A DNA stretch of 64,000 nt from DASRFA01 sp035651755 (GTDB taxonomy: Bacteria; Desulfobacterota; Binatia; UBA12015). This document shows, piece by piece, positions 50,120 through 59,746 of the stretch. A program made the position numbers and the translations under genes. Every line of letters begins with the position of its first letter. Position 1 is the stretch's first letter. The notes under the pieces are model-generated. The model saw only the letters and a list, made by a program, of their open reading frames with translations. It ran no database searches and was not told the origin of the DNA. The stretch covers positions 1 through 64,000 of the forward strand of contig DASRFA010000041.1 of NCBI GenBank assembly GCA_035651755.1, given 5' to 3'.

Positions 50120-53100
50120 TCAGCTCGCGGCAGCCTCGCGCCGGAGCACGCGGTAGGCGGCCGGGACGACGAAGAGGTTCAGGAGCGTCGACGACGCGAG
50201 CCCGCCGACGACCACGAGCGCGAGCGGCTGCTCGATCTCGCCGCCGGGCCGTCCGCCGAGCGCGAGAAGCGGCAAGAGCGCGAGGCCGGCGACCAGGGCG
50301 GTCATGAGGATCGGTCCGAGGCGGTCGGCGGCCGCCGCGACGATCTCTGCGCGATCGAGCGCCCGCCCGCGCGCCTTCGCCTCCTGCTCGAAATGCGCGA
50401 TCAGCACGATGCCGTTTCGGATCGTGATGCCGAACACCGTGACGAAGCCGACGATCGCGCCGAGCGACAGCCGGCCGCCCGCGCCGAGCGCGATCGCGAC
50501 GATCCCGCCGACGAACGCGAGCGGCGTGTTCACGAGCGCGAGGAGGCTCAGCGCCAGCGACCCGAAGTCGGCAAGGAGCAGGATCAGGATCCCGACGAGG
50601 CAGAGCGCGCCGATGCCGACGAGCTGCCGCTCCGCCGCGCGCGCCGCCGCGTACTCGCCGCCGACCTCGCCGTACACGCCCGCCGGCAGAGCCGTCGCCG
50701 AAAGGACGCTCTCCGCGTCGTGCGCGACGTCGGCGAGCGGGCGCCCGGCGGCGTCGAGCCGGATCGCGATCGTGGGGACGCCGTCCTCGTGCGCGATCGA
50801 CGATCGGATCGGCCCGATCGCGACGTCGGCGACCGTGCCGAGCGACACCGCGCCGGCAGAGCCGGTCGCGATCGGCAGCGCCGCGAGCCTCTCCGGGTCG
50901 CGTGCACTGGCCGCGTCCAGGTGAACGACGACGTTCGCCCGCCGGTCGTCGGAAGCGACGCGGCCGACGACGAGGCCGCCGAACGCGGCGCGCATCGCGC
51001 GCTGGAGGGCCGCCGCCGAGAGGCCGTAGCGGAGCAGATCGAACCGCCGCGGCTCGACGCGGACGGTCGGCGCGCCGAGCACGCCGGGCGTGTGCACGTC
51101 GACCGCGCCCGGGATCGCGGCGATTCGCGTGGCGACGTCGCCGGCGGCGCGCTCCAGCGCCGAGAGATCGCCGCCGCGGAGCCGCACGACGATCTGCGCG
51201 CCGCTCCCGCCGAGCAGCTCCTCGATGCGCTCGTTCAGGAACTGCTTCAGGTCGAAAGCGAAGCCCGCGATGCCGGCGACCGCGCCGCGCGCCGCCTCGG
51301 TCGCGCGCTCGGCGTCGGCGTCGGCCGCGAGACGCACCATGAGCTCGCTCCGCTCCGCCTGCCACGGGTCCTCGGAGAGCGGCGCGCGGCCCGCGATCTG
51401 CGCGACCGACTCGACGCCCGGAATCGCGAGCAGGTCGCGCGCGACGGCCGCGCCGACGCGCGCCGACTCGTCGAGCCCGACGCCGGGCGCGCCGGTCATG
51501 TGCATCGCGAAATCGGTCTCGTGGAATTCCGGGAGGAACTCGAGGCGGAGAAGAGGCGTGACGGCCACCGCAACCGCGAGCGCGAGGAGCGCGACGGCCG
51601 CGACGGCGCCCGGGAGATCGAGTGACCGCGCGAGCGCGCCCCGGTAGAGCGCGCGGAGCCGGCGCACGAGTCGCGGATCGCGCGGACGCGCCGCGACCGC
51701 GCTCGGGAGGAGCGCGGCGGAGAGCGCGGGCGTGACGGTTAGAGCAACCGCGAGCGACGCGAGCGTCGCGAGGACGTACGCGGTCGCGAGCGGCCGGAAG
51801 AGCGCACCCGGCACCCCGCTCAGGAGGAACACGGGGACGAAGACGAGCGCGACGATCAGGGTCGCGTAGACGACGGCGCTCCGCACCTCGACGAGCGCGG
51901 CCACGACGACGCGATCGCCGTCGCTTCCGGGCGGAGCGCCGCGCAGGCGGCGCCAGGCGTTCTCGACGTCGATGATCGCGTCGTCGACGACCTCGCCGAC
52001 CGCGATCGCGAGGCCGCCGAGCACCATGACGTTGATCGTCGCGCCGAGCGCGCGCAGGAGCGCGACCGCCGACAGCAGGGAGAGCGGCATGGCGACCACG
52101 CTCACGAGCGCCGCGCGCGCGTCGCCCAGGAAGAGGAGGAGGACGATCGTCACGAGCACCGCGCCGACGAGGAGTGCCCGCGAGAGGTTCCCGATCGCGT
52201 GCTCGATGAAGCTCGCCTGCCGCACCATCGCGGGCTCGACCCGCACCGCCGGCGGGAGCGCATGGCGCGCGGCCGCGAGGGCGGCCTCGAGCTCGCGCGT
52301 CAAGCGAATCACGTCGACGTCCGGCTGGCGGATCACCCGGAGGACGACGCCGGGATCGCCGTTCACGCGCGCGTCGCCGACGGCCTGCGCCGGCGCCTCC
52401 TCGACCGACGCGACGGAGTCGAGCGCGACCGGGGGCCGCGCCGTCGCGACCACCGGCGCCACCGCATAGTCGCCCGGGCCGCGCGGCCGTCCCGCGACCC
52501 AGACCGGCAGCCTCTGGCCGGAGCGATCGACGAACCCCGATCCCGCCGAGGCATCCGCGCCCTGGACGGCGGCGACGACGTCGTCCAGCGTCGCGCCGTG
52601 CGCCCACAGGCGCTCGGGCGTCGCCGTCACCGCGACCTCGCGCACGTCGCCGCCGTAGACCAGGACGTCCGCCACCCCGACGACCGCGAGCAGCCGCGGT
52701 CGCAGCATCCACTGCGCGAGGTCGCGGAGGTCGAAGGGCGAGAGGGTGCGATCCCCGCGGAGGCCGATCGTGAGGACCGTCGTGAGAGCGGCGGCGACCG
52801 GCGCGACCGCGGGTCGCGCTTCGGGCGGCAGCTGCTCGGCCGCGAGCGGCAGGCGCTCGGCGACCCACTGGCGCGCGCGATAAGGGTCGACCCCGTACTC
52901 GAACTGCACCGACAGGACGGACAGCCCGGGCGTCGACGTCGAGCGCATGCTCTCGACCCCGGGAAGGGCCGCGAGCGCCTGCTCGAGCGGCGTCGTGACG
53001 AGCGCCTCGACGTCTGCCGTGCCGAGCCCGATCGCCTCGGTCTGGACGTCGACGATCGGCGGCGCGAACTCGGGAAAGACGTCGAGCGGCGCCCGCAGCG

Positions 53101-53191
53101 CCGCGGCGATCGCGCCCGCGGAGAGGACGAGCGCCGAGAGGACGACGAGGAGCCGGTGGGCGACCGACCAGGCGATCAGCGGGTTCACCAT
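50120..53191 (-). CDS. Heavy-metal-type RND efflux permease (CusA/CzcA family)
   Basis: A 1023-residue permease from MVNPLIAWSVAHRLLVVLSAL. APLDVFPEFAPPIVDVQTEA and SVQFEYGVDPYRARQWVAERL are typical of HME-RND proteins. TM4 reads LAIAVGEVVDDAIIDVENAWRRL, with two Asp and a downstream Glu for proton relay. LEFLPEFHETDFAMHMTGAPGVGL and FGITIRNGIVLIAHFEQEA mark the CzcA/CusA side of the superfamily. Whether the substrate is Cu/Ag or divalent metals cannot be settled by eye. It is the last gene of an OMF-adaptor-permease operon with a two-component pair (56788-57462, 55424-56791) upstream. The frame stays open above 53191 but MVNPLIAW is the family start. Confidence 0.93.
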   Translation of the reverse strand: MVNPLIAWSVAHRLLVVLSALVLSAGAIAAALRAPLDVFPEFAPPIVDVQTEAIGLGTADVEALVTTPLEQALAALPGVESMRSTSTPGLSVLSVQFEYGVDPYRARQWVAERLPLAAEQLPPEARPAVAPVAAALTTVLTIGLRGDRTLSPFDLRDLAQWMLRPRLLAVVGVADVLVYGGDVREVAVTATPERLWAHGATLDDVVAAVQGADASAGSGFVDRSGQRLPVWVAGRPRGPGDYAVAPVVATARPPVALDSVASVEEAPAQAVGDARVNGDPGVVLRVIRQPDVDVIRLTRELEAALAAARHALPPAVRVEPAMVRQASFIEHAIGNLSRALLVGAVLVTIVLLLFLGDARAALVSVVAMPLSLLSAVALLRALGATINVMVLGGLAIAVGEVVDDAIIDVENAWRRLRGAPPGSDGDRVVVAALVEVRSAVVYATLIVALVFVPVFLLSGVPGALFRPLATAYVLATLASLAVALTVTPALSAALLPSAVAARPRDPRLVRRLRALYRGALARSLDLPGAVAAVALLALAVAVAVTPLLRLEFLPEFHETDFAMHMTGAPGVGLDESARVGAAVARDLLAIPGVESVAQIAGRAPLSEDPWQAERSELMVRLAADADAERATEAARGAVAGIAGFAFDLKQFLNERIEELLGGSGAQIVVRLRGGDLSALERAAGDVATRIAAIPGAVDVHTPGVLGAPTVRVEPRRFDLLRYGLSAAALQRAMRAAFGGLVVGRVASDDRRANVVVHLDAASARDPERLAALPIATGSAGAVSLGTVADVAIGPIRSSIAHEDGVPTIAIRLDAAGRPLADVAHDAESVLSATALPAGVYGEVGGEYAAARAAERQLVGIGALCLVGILILLLADFGSLALSLLALVNTPLAFVGGIVAIALGAGGRLSLGAIVGFVTVFGITIRNGIVLIAHFEQEAKARGRALDRAEIVAAAADRLGPILMTALVAGLALLPLLALGGRPGGEIEQPLALVVVGGLASSTLLNLFVVPAAYRVLRREAAAS

Positions 53192-53201
53192 CGCGGCGCG
53201 C

Positions 53202-54113
53202 TCACTCGTCTCCCTCACCGGCGGCGGGCAGGCGCTCGGCCGAGAGCAGGCTCGCGGCCCCGCGCGCGACGACGCGCGCTCCGGCAGCGAGGCCGCGTGC
53301 GACCTCGACGCGGTCGCCGTCGCCGGCGCCGATCTCGACACGCTGCGCGGCGAAGCCTCCGCCCTCGCCCGCGACGAAGACGACGCTCGCGTCGCCGTCG
53401 ACGACGACCGCCGAGCGCGGCACGACGACCGCGCGACGCGGCGCCGATCGGATGTGGACCCGTCCGGTCATTCCAGGACGAAGGCGCCGATCGGGATCGG
53501 AGAGACGCACCGCGACCGGCGCGAGCCGCGACGCGGCGTCGACGTAGCCCGCCTCGACCGCGACCATCCCGGCGAAGGAGTCGGACGGAAACGCATCCGC
53601 AGCGAAGTCGACCTCACTTCCCGCGCCGCAGCGGGCCACGTCGCTCTGCACGACCTGCGCGATCATCCACGACTCGCCGGCGCGAAGCGGCTCCCTCGCC
53701 GCGCCGCCGCCGAGCGCCGCATGCGCGGCGCGCGCGCGCTCGACCGCCGCGGTCGCGGCCGTCTCCTCGGCGACCGCGGCTTCGAGCTCCTTCCGAGGCG
53801 CGATCGCCTCCCGGACGAGCGGCCGGAGGCGCGCCACCTGCTCGGACGCCGCCTGCCGTCGCGCCTCCGCCTCGGCGACGAGCGCGCGCGTGTCGCGCGC
53901 CTCGGGTAGCTCGACGTCGGCGGCGACGGCGCCGGCGGCGCGCACCTCGTCGCGAACGGTCGCTTCCTCCGCGAGCGCGGTCTCGAGCCCCGGGACGGAC
54001 TTCGCCGCCTCGTCGCGCTCGGGCTCGGGGGCGCTCGGCCGCGAGCACGCGACGCCGACCGCGCACGCGATCAGCGCGATGCCCAACGGGGATCGCGGCG
54101 CGCGCGCTCTCAA
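53202..54113 (-). CDS. RND periplasmic adaptor (CusB/CzcB-like)
   Basis: The 303-residue frame starts at a TTG (54113) that overlaps the stop of the upstream OMF gene (TTGA). A lipobox-like GIALIACAVGVACSRP follows. The adaptor has a short coiled-coil region (RALVAEAEARRQAASEQVARLRPLVREAIAPRKELEAAVAEETAA), a lipoyl-beta segment (WMIAQVVQSDVARCGAGSEVDFAAD) and a C-terminal barrel with LRPGMTGRVHIRSAPRRAVVVPRSAVVVDGDASVVFVAGEGG. It lacks the long N-terminal metal-binding stretch of CusB and is short for the family. The TTG start is inferred from the overlap and lipobox; a second TTG at 54086 is the alternative. Confidence 0.82.
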   Translation of the reverse strand: MRARAPRSPLGIALIACAVGVACSRPSAPEPERDEAAKSVPGLETALAEEATVRDEVRAAGAVAADVELPEARDTRALVAEAEARRQAASEQVARLRPLVREAIAPRKELEAAVAEETAATAAVERARAAHAALGGGAAREPLRAGESWMIAQVVQSDVARCGAGSEVDFAADAFPSDSFAGMVAVEAGYVDAASRLAPVAVRLSDPDRRLRPGMTGRVHIRSAPRRAVVVPRSAVVVDGDASVVFVAGEGGGFAAQRVEIGAGDGDRVEVARGLAAGARVVARGAASLLSAERLPAAGEGDE

Positions 54114-55369
54114 AACGGGTCTCCGCCGACGGCCTCGATCACGTCGGCTCGCGCCTCCTCGAGGTCGAGCCATGCCGAGATCGCAGCGGATCGGAGCTGC
54201 ACGACGCGATCGCGCTGCGCGAGCGCCTCCGTCAAGCCGGAGTACCCGGCTCCGTAGGCGCGCTCGATCAGGCGGTCTGCCGCGTCGGCTCCCGGAAGAC
54301 CCTCGCGCCGGAAGCGCCCCCACGCGAGCGCGGCGGCGCGGTGGCGTGCCGCCGCGAGCCGGACCTCGCGCGGAATGGCGCGCATCAGGCGGTCGATCTC
54401 GACGCCCGCTCCGGACGCCGACGCGCGAAGCGCCGTCTCCGTCCCCTGCTCGCGGTTCCAGACCGGGAGCGGGATCGCGACCTCTCCCCCGACGACCGTC
54501 TCGTCGAGCAGCTCGTTGCGATAGTAGCCGCGCACGACGGGGTTCGGGATCTCGCCGTGGCGCTTGACGTACGCGGCCTCGCCCTCGAGCCGCGCGCGCT
54601 CGGCGCGCGCGGCAGCGAGGTCGGGGCGCGACGCGAGCGCGCGCTCGACGAGCGCTTGGTCGTCCGGAAGCGGTGCCGCGTCGCCTCCGTCGCCGCCGTC
54701 GGCGGCCGTCACGGTCTCGGAGTCGGGGGCGCCGATCGCCAGCGCCAGGCGATCGATCGCGCGCTCGCGCTCGATCCCGGCCGCGGCGCGCGCCTGCTCC
54801 GAGCGCGTCGCCTCGAGCGCCGCGAGCTGCGCGTCGAGCGCGGTCGCGTCGCCGGCTCGCTCGCGCCGGCCGGTCGCCTCCGCGAGACGGCGCGACGCCT
54901 CGGCCGTCATGCTCGCGAGGTGCTCGCGCCGCTCGGCGGCGACGGCCGCCGCGAAAGCGCGGCGGACGTCGGCGAGGACCCGTCGCCGGCGATCCGCGAG
55001 CACGAGCCGCGCGTGCTCGACGTCGCGGTCGGCCGCCGCGACCCGCAGCGCGCGCTGGCCTCCGATCTCGATCTCCTGCGCCAGCGAGAACATACGATCG
55101 ATCTGCTCCTCCCCGCCCGGCGCGCCGTGGTGCGCGGCCTCGGCGGTCAGCACCGGGTTCGCGACGTACAGGCCCGCTTGCTGCGCGCGGCCGCGCGCCG
55201 CATCGACATCGGCTTGCGCCGCGCGGATCTCCGGGCTCGCGCCGAGCGCGCGCTCGAGCGCCTCCTCGAGGCGGAGGTCGCTCGCCGCCGCGCCCGACGC
55301 CGCCGGCACGGCGGCGAGCCACGCCGCCGCGACGGCCGCGATCCACGCGCGCCGCGCCATTCGGTCCAT
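54110..55369 (-). CDS. TolC-type outer-membrane factor (CusC/CzcC-like)
   Basis: A 419-residue protein. An Ala-rich signal peptide (AWIAAVAAAWLAAVPAASGAAA) is followed by LRLEEALERALGASPEIRAAQADVDAARGRAQQAG, AEAAHHGAPGGEEQIDRMFSLAQEIEIGGQRALRVAAADRD and the second repeat DLAAARAERARLEGEA, IPNPVVRGYYRNELLDETVVGGEVAIPLPVWNREQG. The pattern VGG.V.IPLP..NR..G is characteristic of CzcC/CusC outer-membrane factors. It is the first gene of the structural operon, separated from the kinase by a 54-nt gap. Its stop overlaps the adaptor TTG start. Confidence 0.9.
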   Translation of the reverse strand: MDRMARRAWIAAVAAAWLAAVPAASGAAASDLRLEEALERALGASPEIRAAQADVDAARGRAQQAGLYVANPVLTAEAAHHGAPGGEEQIDRMFSLAQEIEIGGQRALRVAAADRDVEHARLVLADRRRRVLADVRRAFAAAVAAERREHLASMTAEASRRLAEATGRRERAGDATALDAQLAALEATRSEQARAAAGIERERAIDRLALAIGAPDSETVTAADGGDGGDAAPLPDDQALVERALASRPDLAAARAERARLEGEAAYVKRHGEIPNPVVRGYYRNELLDETVVGGEVAIPLPVWNREQGTETALRASASGAGVEIDRLMRAIPREVRLAAARHRAAALAWGRFRREGLPGADAADRLIERAYGAGYSGLTEALAQRDRVVQLRSAAISAWLDLEEARADVIEAVGGDPF

Positions 55370-55423
55370 CTAGCGCGCCGATCGTGACGCCAACGTGAAG
55401 CCGCGCGGGGGTGCGGAGACCCT

Positions 55424-56791
55424 TTAGGGGCGCGTTTGAGAGTCGATCGGCAGACGGAGAACGGCCGTCGTTCCACGGCCGGGCTCGCTCCGGAGGTCCA
55501 GGTCTCCGCGGTGCTGGATGGCAATCTCGCGGGCGATCGCGAGACCGAGGCCGCTCCCGGCCGCGGCGGTCGGGCCGCGACGGAACGGCTCGAAGACCTG
55601 CGCCAGATCGCCGTCGGCGATGCCGCGACCCTCGTCGCGCACCGCGACGGTCGCCCAGCCGCTCGACCGTCGAACCGTCAGCTCCACGGGAGCGTCGTGC
55701 GGGTTGTGGCGGAAGGCGTTGTCGAGGAGATTCAGGAGCGCGCGCTTCAGGAGCAGCTCGGATCCGACGACCTCCACCGGCTCGGGCGCGTCGATCGTGA
55801 AGCGACGGCCGTCCTCGTGCGCGACGGGCTGGAGGAACTCGAACGTCTCGCGCGCGAGGGCGTCGAGCCGCACGATCGCATCGGGCGGCGCCGCGGGTCC
55901 GCTCTCGACCGCGCTCAGCGTGAGGAGGTCCTCGGCGAGCCGGCCGAGCCGATCGGCCTGCTCGACCGCGTCGATGACCGCATCGCGCAGGCGGTCCGGA
56001 GACTGCGGGCCGGCGAGCGACGACTCGAGATGCGCCCGCAGCGCCGCGACCGGCGTCCGGAGCTCGTGCGCCGCGTCCGCCGTGAAGCGCCGGAGGTGCG
56101 ACATCGCGGCGTCGAGGCGCGCGAGCAGGCGGTTCAGCACGGCGACGAGGCGGTTCGCCTCGGCCGTACGGCGCTCCTCCAGGCGGCGGTCGAGGGACCC
56201 GGCTTCGATCGTCTCGAGCTCGCGCGCCAGGCGCTCGAGGTCGCGCGTCGCCCGCGTCGTGATGCGCCACGAGAGGGCCCCGAGCGCGAGCACGATCGCG
56301 ACGGCGAAGACGGCGATTGCCCTGCGCAAGCGGGCGAGCGTTCGCAGCTGCCGGCTCGCGTCGACGCCGACCTCCACCGTGTCGCCGGGCTCCGTCGTAA
56401 AGCGGACGACGCGAAAGGCCGAGTCGCCGTCGCGGATCGTCTGCGCAACGTTGCCGGGCGAAGGCTCATGAGCGGCCGCGATCCGCGGGACCACGGCGCC
56501 GGATTCCGCGATGACGCGGCCGTCGCCGGCGACGATGCGCGCGAACTTTCCGGGACCCAGGTCGGTCTCGCCGGCAATCGACGCGGCGACCTCCGCGGCG
56601 CGCGCCTCGCCTTCCGCGGCGCGCGCCCGCGCGATCGCGTCGGCCTCCTCGCCGAGCGCGCCGTCGAGCGGCGACCACACGACCCCGCCGACGGCGACCC
56701 AGAGGATCGCCGCGGCGAGGAAGATGACTGCGGCGGTGAGGCCGGTGAACGTGACGATGAGACGGCGGCGGAGGCTCGCGCCCGGCATCAT
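55424..56791 (-). CDS. Two-component sensor histidine kinase (CusS-like)
   Basis: A 455-residue inner-membrane kinase. TM1 is IVTFTGLTAAVIFLAAAILWVAVGG (residues 12-36), a periplasmic domain spans about 37-152, TM2 is AIAVFAVAIVLALGALSW and a HAMP region follows. The H box FTADAAHELRTPVAALRAHLE places the phosphoacceptor at His242. The ATPase has LKRALLNLLDNAFRHNP (N), VRDEGRGIADGDLAQVFEPF (G1/F) and GSGLGLAIAREIA (G2). Its start overlaps the regulator stop (ATGA). Position next to a metal RND operon suggests periplasmic metal sensing, though no Met/His-rich copper site is evident. Confidence 0.9.
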   Translation of the reverse strand: MMPGASLRRRLIVTFTGLTAAVIFLAAAILWVAVGGVVWSPLDGALGEEADAIARARAAEGEARAAEVAASIAGETDLGPGKFARIVAGDGRVIAESGAVVPRIAAAHEPSPGNVAQTIRDGDSAFRVVRFTTEPGDTVEVGVDASRQLRTLARLRRAIAVFAVAIVLALGALSWRITTRATRDLERLARELETIEAGSLDRRLEERRTAEANRLVAVLNRLLARLDAAMSHLRRFTADAAHELRTPVAALRAHLESSLAGPQSPDRLRDAVIDAVEQADRLGRLAEDLLTLSAVESGPAAPPDAIVRLDALARETFEFLQPVAHEDGRRFTIDAPEPVEVVGSELLLKRALLNLLDNAFRHNPHDAPVELTVRRSSGWATVAVRDEGRGIADGDLAQVFEPFRRGPTAAAGSGLGLAIAREIAIQHRGDLDLRSEPGRGTTAVLRLPIDSQTRP

Positions 56792-57462
56792 CGGGGATCG
56801 CGCGACAGGACGAAGCCAGCGCCGCGCAGCGTGTGCAGGAGCGGCCGGCCGGCATCGTCGAGCTTCCGTCGGAGGCGGCTCACGTGCACGTCGACGAGGT
56901 TCGAGAGCCCTTCGTAGCCCTCGTCCCAGCAGCGCTCGAGGATCATCGTGCGCGTCACCAGCCGCTCGGGATGGCGGAGGAAGAGCTCGAGGATGGCGAA
57001 CTCCTTGGGCGTGAGCGCGATCGCCCGCTCGCCGCGGCGCGCCGCGAACGCGCTCCGGTCGAGCTCGACGTCGGCGTAGCGGAGCACGGTGGGCGCGGAG
57101 ACCGGCGGCCGCCGAAGGAGCGCCCGGAGGCGCGCCTCGAGCTCCGCGAACGCGAACGGCTTCGCGACGTAGTCGTCCGCTCCCGCGTCGAGGCCGGTGA
57201 CGCGATCCGTGGTCGTCCCGCGCGCCGTGAGGACGAGCACGGGGACGTGCGGCTCGCGGGCGCGGAGGCGTGCGAGCAAGTCGAGCCCGTCGACGTCGGG
57301 CAATCCCAGGTCGAGGATCACGAGGTCGTACGTATTCCGTGCGGCGAGGCTCTGCGCGTCGGCGCCGGTACGGGCCGAATCGACGGCGAACCCGCTCCCG
57401 GCGAGCCCCTTCGAGAGGGCGCCGGCGAGGGCACCGTCGTCTTCGATCAGAAGGAGCCGCAT
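56788..57462 (-). CDS. OmpR/CusR-type response regulator
   Basis: A 224-residue transcription regulator from the ATG at 57462 (AAGGAG just upstream). Receiver: MRLLLIEDDGALAGALSKGL, DLVILDLGLPDVDGLDLL with Asp51, VLVLTARG and AKPFAFAELEARLRALLRRP. Winged-helix effector: IALTPKEFAILELFLRHPERLVTRTMILERCWD, VDVHVSRLRRKLDD and TLRGAGFVL. Complete. It is the promoter-proximal gene of the RR-HK-OMF-adaptor-permease series and should activate the efflux genes when the kinase senses its ligand. The divergent beta-barrel-like lipoprotein at 57623 may share the regulatory region. Confidence 0.94.
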   Translation of the reverse strand: MRLLLIEDDGALAGALSKGLAGSGFAVDSARTGADAQSLAARNTYDLVILDLGLPDVDGLDLLARLRAREPHVPVLVLTARGTTTDRVTGLDAGADDYVAKPFAFAELEARLRALLRRPPVSAPTVLRYADVELDRSAFAARRGERAIALTPKEFAILELFLRHPERLVTRTMILERCWDEGYEGLSNLVDVHVSRLRRKLDDAGRPLLHTLRGAGFVLSRDPR

Positions 57463-57622
57463 CGCGCGTCGCTCGGGTTGTACCGATGGCGCGGCCCGAG
57501 CCGCCACCGCAAGCGTCGAGCCGGCGATCGGTTGCGCGTCGGGCTCGATGCGCTCATCGTGAAAATCGTCCGGCCGACGACACCCGATCTGCCACGACCG
57601 CCAAGCCGCCGAGGAGGACGCG

Positions 57623-58480
57623 ATGTTCGGTGTCCGCTGCGGGCTTTCGCTAGAGGTCGCCCTGGCTGCGGTGCTCCTGGTCGGCTGCTCGAAGGGTTGG
57701 GTGCGCCGCAAGGAAACGAGCGTCGGCGCCTCGGGCGACGCTTCGTTCCTGTACGGAGACCTCGACGGCTTTCTGCAGATTCCCCGCGGCGGGCAGCCGG
57801 GGACCACGAGCTCGAAACGCCCGACGTTCGACGAGCTCGGCTTCGGATCGGTTCCGATGGCCGACGTTTCGGTCGCGGGGCACCTCGCAGAGCACGAGCT
57901 CTACGGCGGCGCGCGCATCATCGATTCCTCCGCGCAAGCCACGCTCGGCCAGACGCTGACCAGCCACGGGACGATCTATCCGGGAGGCTCGCAGGTCGGC
58001 TCGAGCGCGCAGCTCAACTGGTATCGCGTCGGCTACCGGTACCGGCTCGGCTTTCGCGGCGACGACGGCAGGATCTTCGACCTGACACCCGGCGTCGAGC
58101 TCGCGCTGCTGAGCTTCGCCTACGACCTGCATGGGCCCGACGATCTAGCGTCGAGCCGGAGCTTCTCGAAGGGCACCGTGCGCATGGGCGTGGGATCGAG
58201 CCTCGATCTGGGCCTGGGCTTGTCCGTGGCGGGCAATCTTTCGGGGTCGTTGCCGGTCGCCAGCATGCCGTCGATCTTCTCGGTCTCCTCGACGCTGAAC
58301 TATCGCTTCTGGAGCCAAGGGACGTGTGAGGCGCGCGCGTCGCTCGGCGTCGCTTACGACCAGGTCGGCTATCGCGATCGCCAGCAAGTTCCGAACGACA
58401 TCGACGCCACGGTGGGACCGTCGCTCATGGTCGGGATCTCGGGCACGTGGTCGCCGTCGTGCGGGGGCGGCGCCGACTAG
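57623..58480 (+). CDS. Outer-membrane beta-barrel-like lipoprotein
   Basis: A 285-residue protein with GAGGAGGA before the ATG. The N-terminus MFGVRCGLSLEVALAAVLLVGC has a lipobox (Cys22), followed by SKGWVRRKETSVG. The rest has alternating polar and hydrophobic stretches with Tyr/Trp and Gly (SSAQLNWYRVGYRYRLGF, FDLTPGVELALLSFAYDL, SSLDLGLGLSVAGNLSG, SSTLNYRFW), typical of outer-membrane beta-barrels. No named family recognised. It diverges from the metal RND two-component genes by 160 nt and may be in the same stimulon. The chain ends GTWSPSCGGGAD rather than in a barrel-type terminal Phe. Confidence 0.65.
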   Translation: MFGVRCGLSLEVALAAVLLVGCSKGWVRRKETSVGASGDASFLYGDLDGFLQIPRGGQPGTTSSKRPTFDELGFGSVPMADVSVAGHLAEHELYGGARIIDSSAQATLGQTLTSHGTIYPGGSQVGSSAQLNWYRVGYRYRLGFRGDDGRIFDLTPGVELALLSFAYDLHGPDDLASSRSFSKGTVRMGVGSSLDLGLGLSVAGNLSGSLPVASMPSIFSVSSTLNYRFWSQGTCEARASLGVAYDQVGYRDRQQVPNDIDATVGPSLMVGISGTWSPSCGGGAD

Positions 58481-58594
58481 ACCGCGCGCCCGGCCGCCGC
58501 CGGCGCGAAGCGCGTGAATCGAACGCGCTCCCGCGACGTCAGACTGGCCGTGGGGTGCGGGCGGCGGGCTTCGGGCGCAGGGGATGAACGTGGA

Positions 58595-59731
58595 ATGACA
58601 ACGAACCCCGGCGAGGCGGGCGCCCTCGCATCACGACGCTGGCGCCTCGGCAACGCCATCGGCCGCTTCGGACGAGAGGTGGTCACCCGGGTGCTCGAGC
58701 GATGGCTGCCCGCTCCGGAAGCCGCAACCCCCGAGCTTCTCGCCGGAGCGCAGCGCATCCTCCTGGTACGCACGAACTTCCGCCTGGGGAACACCGTCAT
58801 GACGCTGCCGCTCGTGGCCGCGTTCCGCGCTCATTCGCCGGTGGCGCAGATCGACTTTCTCGCGTGCGACAAGACGATGTCGCTCGCCGTGCGGCTGCCC
58901 GTCGATCGCATCCACTCTCTGTCTCGGCGCTTCCTTCTCTTTCCGTGGCGATTCTTCGCGCTCGCCGCGGCGCTCCGTCGCGAGCACTACGACGTCGCCG
59001 TGGACTGCGGTTTCGGCTCCGTGTCGGCCGCCTTTCTGATGGCGCTCTCGGGCGCGAAGCACCGGATCGGCGGGACGGGCCGAGCCGACCGCCTGCTCAC
59101 CGCAGCGGTCCCCAGGGCCGAAGCGGATCACGTGTACGACCGCGTCGTCGCACACGGCTGCGCCCTCGGCTTGACGTGCTCCGAGCTGCCCGAGCTCCGC
59201 GTCTGCGAGCTCGACCGCGCCGCGGCGGCGCGTCGGCTCGACGCGCTCGGGCTCATGCACGGCGAGTCGCCCGTGCCGTTCGTCGGCGTGTTCTTCGGCG
59301 GGCATCGCGACAAGAGGGGCTCGTGGGAAGACACAGTGCAGATCGTGCGCGACCTCGCGCAGAACCGGTTGCGCGTGCTGGTCGTTCTCGGTCCGGATGA
59401 AGCGGACGTGATGGCGGAGGTGGAGCGGGATCTTCCGGACGGCGTCTCGCTGCTGCGGCCGCAGCCGCTCCCCGTGCTCGCTGCCATCTGGTCGCTCGCC
59501 CGGCTCGTCGTCGCGCCGGATTCGGGCCCCATGCATCTGGCGGTCGCAGTCGGGGCGCCGACGATCGCGCTCCTACGCTCGCCGCGGTCCTGGCGCTTTC
59601 GACCGCGCGGCCCGCGGGATCTCGCGCTCGTGAGGCCGAGCCCGACGGAGGCCGCGGCGGCGATCCTGCGCGCATGGTTCGCTCCGGAGGCGCCCGCGGT
59701 GCCGGGCCACCGCGTGAGCCTCGCGAGCTGA
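58595..59731 (+). CDS. Glycosyltransferase family 9 (heptosyltransferase-like)
   Basis: The 378-residue product from the ATG at 58595 (frame open from 58514) begins with a roughly 45-residue N-terminal extension. The GT-B fold then starts RILLVRTNFRLGNTVMTLPLVAAFR, like the N-terminus of LPS heptosyltransferases. VDCGFGSVSAAFLMALSGAKHRIG and the C-terminal VVAPDSGPMHLAVAVGAPTIALL (donor-sugar site) complete the signature. GVFFGGHRDKRGSWEDTVQIVRDL matches the middle. These enzymes transfer heptose or other sugars to lipid A core or other glycans on the cytoplasmic face. No LPS core cluster lies nearby. Confidence 0.86.
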   Translation: MTTNPGEAGALASRRWRLGNAIGRFGREVVTRVLERWLPAPEAATPELLAGAQRILLVRTNFRLGNTVMTLPLVAAFRAHSPVAQIDFLACDKTMSLAVRLPVDRIHSLSRRFLLFPWRFFALAAALRREHYDVAVDCGFGSVSAAFLMALSGAKHRIGGTGRADRLLTAAVPRAEADHVYDRVVAHGCALGLTCSELPELRVCELDRAAAARRLDALGLMHGESPVPFVGVFFGGHRDKRGSWEDTVQIVRDLAQNRLRVLVVLGPDEADVMAEVERDLPDGVSLLRPQPLPVLAAIWSLARLVVAPDSGPMHLAVAVGAPTIALLRSPRSWRFRPRGPRDLALVRPSPTEAAAAILRAWFAPEAPAVPGHRVSLAS

Positions 59732-59746
59732 GGCGACGCCGCTTCG

